This document shows positions 6,577 through 10,117 of a stretch of 10,117 nt of DNA, one piece after another (within the stretch, counting starts at the first letter, position 1; every line of letters begins with the position of its first letter). The translations under genes were made by a program, and so were the position numbers. The notes below the pieces were generated by a model. That model saw only the letters and a list, made by a program, of their open reading frames with translations, had not been told where the DNA came from and made no database searches. The DNA comes from an uncultured Eubacteriales bacterium (GTDB taxonomy: Bacteria; Bacillota; Clostridia; Oscillospirales; Acutalibacteraceae). Location of the stretch: assembly GCA_934725345.1 (NCBI GenBank), contig CAKVBG010000037.1:1-10117 (forward strand), written 5' to 3'.

Positions 6577-6605
6577 ATTATATCACAATACACAAAAATA
6601 TTCAA
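6577..6605 (-). promoter_or_regulatory. SigA/sigma-70 type promoter for adk and downstream genes
   Basis: On the minus strand the -35 box TTGAAT (6605-6600) is separated by exactly 17 bp from a perfect -10 box TATAAT (6582-6577), which also has an extended TGA just before it. Transcription would start near position 6570, giving a leader of about 35 nt before the adk ATG at 6536, with the SD inside it. This is the only near-consensus promoter I found in the window and it lies in the largest gap. Confidence 0.82.
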
Positions 6606-6714
6606 ACCTCTATCGATAATCAAGTAAACACAGTTCACGATTCCAAGCTGCTTTTCAACGTTTTGTTAATTATCAAATAGTATAACGATTTGCGAAAGTT
6701 AAAGGCCCTAGGGA

Positions 6715-6744
6715 TATGCGCACCCGCTTGCGCGAGCACACATA
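6715..6744 (-). promoter_or_regulatory. Strong GCAA-tetraloop hairpin downstream of secY
   Basis: The minus-strand RNA has 5' arm TATGTGTGCTCGC, loop GCAA (GNRA class) and 3' arm GCGGGTGCGCATA: 13 consecutive pairs, nine Watson-Crick and four G-U. The four wobbles would be C/A mismatches in a plus-strand transcript, so the fold is specific to the secY-direction RNA. It lies 42 nt after the secY stop and upstream of the adk promoter. It is followed by TCCCTAGGGCC rather than a U-run. It may end or stabilise the spc transcript, act as a processing site, or bind a protein; none of these can be decided from sequence. The rest of the 250-bp gap shows no gene. Confidence 0.6.
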
Positions 6745-6786
6745 CAAAACTCAGAAATAATTTTTTAATTAAAATTATAAACTCAA

Positions 6787-8112
6787 TTATCCTAAGAAAC
6801 CTTTATACTGACGCATCATCAGTTGAGATTCTAGCTGTTTAACAGTTTCGAGCGCAACTCCTACCATAATTATTATGGAAGTACCGCCCAAAGATAAATT
6901 GTTCATCCCGGTGAAAGTTGTAAACCCGATAGGAAGCAAAGCTATAACAGCTAAAAATAGTGCTCCTAAAAATGTGACTTTAGATAAAACTTTTGCAAAA
7001 TAGTCCGCTGTGGGTTTACCTGGACGAATTCCCGGTATTGCACCGTTGCTTTGACGCAGATTATTGGCCATTTCAACCGGATTGTAAGTTATTTCAACAT
7101 AGAAATACGCAAACACAAATATCAAGAAGAAATAGCAGGCCGTGTAAACTGGTCCGTTTATTGAAAAGGAATCAAGAATAGTTTTCCACCATCCAGTAGG
7201 CTTTGCAAAGAAATTTACAAAGTTCGGAACCGCTAATATTTGAGTTGCAAATATAATTGGCATTACTCCGGTGATTCCTACCTTTAAGGGTATATGAGTG
7301 TTTTGGCCCGCATACATTTTACGCCCCACAGTACGCTGAGCATACTGAATTGGAATGCGTCTTTCGGCATCGTTCATGGATACAATTATCCACATTAAGA
7401 AAAGGAAAAGTATCACAAACAGTGGCACGTATATATAGAACCTATAGAATTGTTCTGGAATAGCCATAGCCAATGAGAAATATCCAACAAGTCTAGTTAT
7501 TAAACTTGGCAGACGAGATACCATTCCTGCAAACATCAAAATGGAAACTCCATTACCAACACCTTTAGCATTTACCTGTTCTCCTAACCACATCATAAGA
7601 GCTGCACCGGCCGTGAAACATAGAACTATTATAACTGCTACAAACGTTCCTGCAAGACCTTCTGTATATCTTACGATTGGAATACCTTGGAAACTTCCGT
7701 TTCTTAAGTACAAATAAAATGCTGTACCTTGTAAAAGTGCCAAAATTATGGTCACGTACCTAGTAATTGCTGTTAGCTTTTTGCGACCTTCTTCGCCCTC
7801 TTTTTGCAGCGATTCCAAATATGGAAGTGCAACAGTCATCAATTGAACTACTATAGATGCGTTAATATAAGGTCCAACTGACATTGCAAAAATTGTAGCT
7901 TGAGCGAAAGCACCACCGGAGAGAGTGTCTAGATAAGTAAGAATTGCTCCGCTTTCTCCTAGACTTCCCATCATTCCGGCTAATGCTTCGACATTCAAAA
8001 ATGGTACGGGAATTACAGACCCTACTCGAAAAACTATAATTATAAATATAGTAAATAGCAACTTATTTCGGAGTTCTTTTACTTTCCATGAATTTATTAA
8101 CGTCCTAATCAA
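6787..8112 (-). CDS. secY: Preprotein translocase channel subunit SecY
   Basis: Central pore subunit of the SecYEG channel in the cytoplasmic membrane, working with SecA and with signal-recognition-particle targeting. The 441 residues have the usual ten hydrophobic segments. Landmarks are FRVGSVIPVPFLN after helix 1, the plug/TM2 region LSGGAFAQATIFAMSVGPYI, NASIVVQLM, the cytosolic loop MNDAERRIPIQYAQR, and GAIPGIRPGKPTADY, with Arg363 as counterpart of the SecA-interacting Arg357 of E. coli. The start codon is TTG (8112-8110), directly abutting the rplO stop (TAG then TTG). It is chosen because it gives a family-like N-terminus (MIRTLINSWKVKELRNK) and GGAGGTG lies 6 nt upstream inside rplO. 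This implies close translational coupling. Confidence 0.97.
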   Translation of the reverse strand: MIRTLINSWKVKELRNKLLFTIFIIIVFRVGSVIPVPFLNVEALAGMMGSLGESGAILTYLDTLSGGAFAQATIFAMSVGPYINASIVVQLMTVALPYLESLQKEGEEGRKKLTAITRYVTIILALLQGTAFYLYLRNGSFQGIPIVRYTEGLAGTFVAVIIVLCFTAGAALMMWLGEQVNAKGVGNGVSILMFAGMVSRLPSLITRLVGYFSLAMAIPEQFYRFYIYVPLFVILFLFLMWIIVSMNDAERRIPIQYAQRTVGRKMYAGQNTHIPLKVGITGVMPIIFATQILAVPNFVNFFAKPTGWWKTILDSFSINGPVYTACYFFLIFVFAYFYVEITYNPVEMANNLRQSNGAIPGIRPGKPTADYFAKVLSKVTFLGALFLAVIALLPIGFTTFTGMNNLSLGGTSIIIMVGVALETVKQLESQLMMRQYKGFLG

Positions 8113-8553
8113 CTAGACCACCTCCGCCTTCCCTCCTGCAGATTTTATTTTTTCAATTGCAGATTTTGAAAACATCTGTGCTTTAACCGTTAAACTTTTA
8201 GTAAGGTCTCCGTCACCTAAAATTTTGATTTTATCAAAACGGCGCTTTATGAACCCCATTTCGATCAATTCATTTGCACCTATAACTGAACCGTCACCGA
8301 ATCTATCAAGGTGTCCAACATTAACCGATACTACTCTAGGAGCAAAGATGTTGTTGAAGCCTCTCTTAGGGATACGTCTTTGTAAAGGCATTTGGCCTCC
8401 TTCAAAACCAGGACGCACTCCTCCACCAGATCTAGCGTTTTGACCTTTATGGCCTTTTCCGGCAGTTTTGCCCCATCCTGAACCATGACCGCGTCCAACG
8501 CGCTTTGGTGCTTTACGAGAACCTACTGGACATTTCAAACTTTCAAGTCCCAT
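8113..8553 (-). CDS. rplO: 50S ribosomal protein L15
   Basis: Late-assembly 23S rRNA-binding protein of the large subunit. The 146 residues match the family length. The Gly/Lys/Arg-rich N-terminal extension is clear (GSRKAPKRVGRGHGSGWGKT, then AGKGHKGQNARSGGGVRPGF), followed by EGGQMPLQRRIPKRGFNN and the C-terminal globular part with VNVGHLDRF and a final SAGGKAEVV. The SD GGGAGGTG stands just ahead of the ATG. Its stop codon touches the secY start. Upstream is an unusually long 223-nt gap where rpmD would be expected. Confidence 0.98.
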   Translation of the reverse strand: MGLESLKCPVGSRKAPKRVGRGHGSGWGKTAGKGHKGQNARSGGGVRPGFEGGQMPLQRRIPKRGFNNIFAPRVVSVNVGHLDRFGDGSVIGANELIEMGFIKRRFDKIKILGDGDLTKSLTVKAQMFSKSAIEKIKSAGGKAEVV

Positions 8554-8776
8554 TTACTTTCACCTCCCATTCAGAGTCTTTTGAAGTTAAAATCCTCAAA
8601 ACTTTGAAATCATTTAAATTCTAACATCAAATGACGAATTTTTTGTTGTATGTATGCTTTGTGAGTAAATCTAGAGTTCAAGCATCTCTTATCAAAACTA
8701 AGCCACAAAGCAACACATATCCATTAATTTTACCATATCATCAAATGATATCAAGTAAGTTGCACATGAAAAACAA
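8554..8776 (-). other. Gap at the usual rpmD (L30) position, no intact L30 gene
   Basis: rpmD (about 58-60 codons) normally lies between rpsE and rplO. All three minus-strand frames of these 223 bp contain several stops, and none encodes L30. A frame starting ATG at 8736 reads MVKLMDMCCFVA and stops; its first four residues resemble an L30 start. Another frame ends in QQKIRHLMLEFK before TGA at 8612-8610, loosely like the L30 tail (K-x-x-HL-x-E). These may be remnants of a decayed rpmD, but the similarity is too short to claim. The gap also holds a 17-nt inverted repeat (8735-8751) and the rplO SD. No promoter is apparent. Confidence 0.5.
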
Positions 8777-9277
8777 TTACTTGAGAATCTCGGCTGGAGT
8801 CTTTCCTCTTAATTCGGCAACTTCAGCTGCTGTGCGAAGTGATTCTAATCCAGCTATTGTAGCTCTTACAACGTTACAAGGATTATTTGAACGCAATGCT
8901 TTTGTACGTATATCCTTGATTCCCGCTGATTCAACAACTGCACGAACTGGACCTCCCGCAATAACTCCAGTACCAGGAGCAGCAGGTTTCATTAAAACTC
9001 TTCCTGCACCATAAGCACCTAGAATTTCATGAGGGATAGTACCACCTTTTAAAGGAACCTTTATCAAATTTTTCTTAGCATCCTCGATTCCTTTTCTAAT
9101 TGCATCTGGAACTTCTCCTGATTTACCAATTCCAAATCCTACAGTTCCTTTGCCATCTCCAACAACCATCAAAGCAGCAAATTTAAAAATTCGTCCTCCT
9201 TTAACAGTCTTAGAAACTCTGTTTATAGCAACCAGTCTTTCTTTTAAATCAAGCACTGAACCATCTATCTTACCCAA
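8777..9277 (-). CDS. rpsE: 30S ribosomal protein S5
   Basis: S5 binds 16S rRNA near the mRNA entry site and contributes to decoding accuracy and mRNA unwinding. The 166 residues match B. subtilis. Blocks are LKERLVAINRVSKTVKGGRI, FAALMVVGDGKGTVGFGIGK (N-terminal double-stranded-RNA-binding-like fold), then GTGVIAGGPVRAVVESAGI and LRGKTPAEILK. The start is TTG at 9277: it gives MGKIDGSVLDLKERL, aligning end to end with the B. subtilis protein, and AGGAGG stands 8 nt upstream. No in-frame ATG is available before the conserved core. It is 20 nt after rplR. Confidence 0.97.
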   Translation of the reverse strand: MGKIDGSVLDLKERLVAINRVSKTVKGGRIFKFAALMVVGDGKGTVGFGIGKSGEVPDAIRKGIEDAKKNLIKVPLKGGTIPHEILGAYGAGRVLMKPAAPGTGVIAGGPVRAVVESAGIKDIRTKALRSNNPCNVVRATIAGLESLRTAAEVAELRGKTPAEILK

Positions 9278-9297
9278 AAGTTTTCCCTCCTTCTATA

Positions 9298-9657
9298 TTA
9301 AAATTTAAGTCCTGCTTCGCGAGCACCTTCAGCCAATGCTTTTACGCGGCCATGGAAAAGATATCCTCCACGGTCAAAAACAACATTTGAGATTCCTTTT
9401 TCTAAAGCACGCTCAGCAATTAATTTTCCAACTTGAGCTGCTGCCTCTTTGTTACCACCGTAAGAAGAAAAATCCTTCTCATAAGATGAAGCACTTGCTA
9501 AAGTTTTAGCGGAAACATCATCAATTATCTGAACGCTGATGTTGCTTCTGGAACGAAAAACATTCAAGCGAGGACGTTCGGATGTACCGGAAATTTTTCC
9601 TCTAACTCTCCGGTGACGTCTTAAACGGGCCTGATTTTTATCTGCCTTGTTCACCAT
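9298..9657 (-). CDS. rplR: 50S ribosomal protein L18
   Basis: L18 binds 5S rRNA, with L5 and L25-type partners, and anchors it to the central protuberance. The 119 residues are the normal length. The basic N-terminus NQARLRRHRRVRGKISGT contacts RNA, followed by SERPRLNVFRSRSNISVQII and the conserved C-terminal FDRGGYLFHGRVKALAEGAR, ending EAGLKF. GGAGGG is 7 nt before the ATG. It lies 16 nt after rplF and 20 nt before rpsE, in standard spc order. Confidence 0.98.
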   Translation of the reverse strand: MVNKADKNQARLRRHRRVRGKISGTSERPRLNVFRSRSNISVQIIDDVSAKTLASASSYEKDFSSYGGNKEAAAQVGKLIAERALEKGISNVVFDRGGYLFHGRVKALAEGAREAGLKF

Positions 9658-9673
9658 TTCTTTACCCTCCTAA

Positions 9674-10117
9674 TTATTTTTTACCTGTTTTACCCTCTTT
9701 GCGACGAATTACTTCATCAGCATATTTGATACCTTTACCCTTATATGGTTCTGGAGGACGTTTTTCTCTGATTTCAGCAGCACACTGTCCTACTTTTTGT
9801 TTATCGATACCAATAACGGAAATTTTATTGCCCTGAACTTCAAACTTAATTCCCTCAACCTCCGGCACAATTACCTGATGAGAAAATCCTAAGTTCAATA
9901 CTAAATTATTTCCTTGTTTCTGAACACGGTATCCAACTCCATTGACTTCTAAATCTTTTTTAAAGCCATTAGTAACGCCTTCAACCATATTGCTAATCAA
10001 AGAGCGAGTCAAGCCATGAAGTGCACGATTTTCTTTTAAATCGTTAGGTCTGGAAACAGTTATCACGCCATCGCTAATTTCGACTTTCATTTTTGGATGA
10101 ACTGCATGAGTTAAAGT
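9674..10117 (-). CDS. rplF: 50S ribosomal protein L6, 5' end beyond window
   Basis: L6 lies at the base of the L7/L12 stalk near the factor-binding site. The frame is open through the window edge at 10117, leaving 147 residues of an expected 178-180. The visible part begins TLTHAVHPKMKVEISDGV, which aligns inside the family after the GELTRTF-type strand, so the ATG at 10090 is an internal Met and not the start; about 30 N-terminal residues are missing. Landmarks are ENRALHGLTRSLISNMVEGV, VNGVGYRV, LNLGFSHQV and the C-terminal signature PEPYKGKGIKYADEVIRRKE. It stops with TAA 16 nt before rplR. Confidence 0.97.
   Translation of the reverse strand, partial: TLTHAVHPKMKVEISDGVITVSRPNDLKENRALHGLTRSLISNMVEGVTNGFKKDLEVNGVGYRVQKQGNNLVLNLGFSHQVIVPEVEGIKFEVQGNKISVIGIDKQKVGQCAAEIREKRPPEPYKGKGIKYADEVIRRKEGKTGKK

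Noticed and set aside
6757..6778. All-A/T 8-bp hairpin just after secY as a terminator
   Set aside because: The stem (ATAATTTT/AAAATTAT) has no G-C pair and no U-run after it, so it is likely too weak and is common in A+T-rich DNA.
8610..8736. rpmD pseudogene as a firm feature
   Set aside because: Only a four-residue start and a loose ten-residue tail, in different frames, resemble L30; the span is also about 17 codons short. Reported only as a gap and a finding.
8631..9014. Plus-strand open frame of 127 codons across the rpsE 3' end and the rpmD gap
   Set aside because: Mostly a mirror of rpsE on the other strand, with no good ribosome-binding site and no recognisable motif.
10088..10090. 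ATG at 10090 as the start of rplF
   Set aside because: The frame continues upstream to the window edge with L6-like residues (TLTHAVHPK), so this Met is internal.

Overview
This window is a core ribosomal-protein and transcription/translation gene cluster: the distal part of the spc operon followed by the alpha operon. Every gene I can support lies on the minus strand, so the text below reads from the high-coordinate end towards position 1. The DNA is A+T-rich, Shine-Dalgarno (SD) sites are mostly strong (AGGAGG-type), and two essential genes start with TTG. The gene order suggests a low-GC Gram-positive (Bacillota), most likely a clostridial or related anaerobe. Supporting points are adk and map directly after secY, a KOW-domain gene between map and infA, rpsD inside the alpha operon between rpsK and rpoA, zinc-type S4, L36 and Adk, and a membrane pyrophosphatase with a Na+-type signature. 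The lineage is an inference from order and motifs; no species is recognised.

Layout. spc part (10117 to 6787): rplF (L6, cut by the window edge), rplR (L18), rpsE (S5), a 223-bp gap where rpmD (L30) normally sits, rplO (L15), secY. A 250-bp intergenic region follows, holding a 13-bp GNRA-loop hairpin and a near-consensus sigma-70/SigA-type promoter. Second transcription unit (6536 to 1472): adk, map, a KOW RNA-binding protein gene, infA, rpmJ (L36), rpsM (S13), rpsK (S11), rpsD (S4), rpoA, rplQ (L17). Then a 166-bp gap with hairpins, and hppA (membrane pyrophosphatase), whose 3' end lies beyond position 1.

The genes serve one programme: building ribosomal subunits (L6, L18, S5, L15, L36, S13, S11, S4, L17), starting translation (IF-1), removing the initiator methionine (MetAP), inserting or exporting proteins (SecY), keeping adenylate balance (Adk) and making the RNA polymerase alpha subunit. 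HppA uses pyrophosphate, a by-product of macromolecule synthesis, to pump ions; its position next to the cluster is suggestive only.

I found no mobile element, CRISPR array, tRNA, rRNA, defence system or clearly undescribed multi-gene system. The points worth a second look are the missing rpmD, an IF-1 with an unusual 25-residue Ser-rich acidic tail, several intergenic RNA hairpins (two of them with G-U pairs that favour the transcribed strand), and the lack of any U-tract terminator before hppA.
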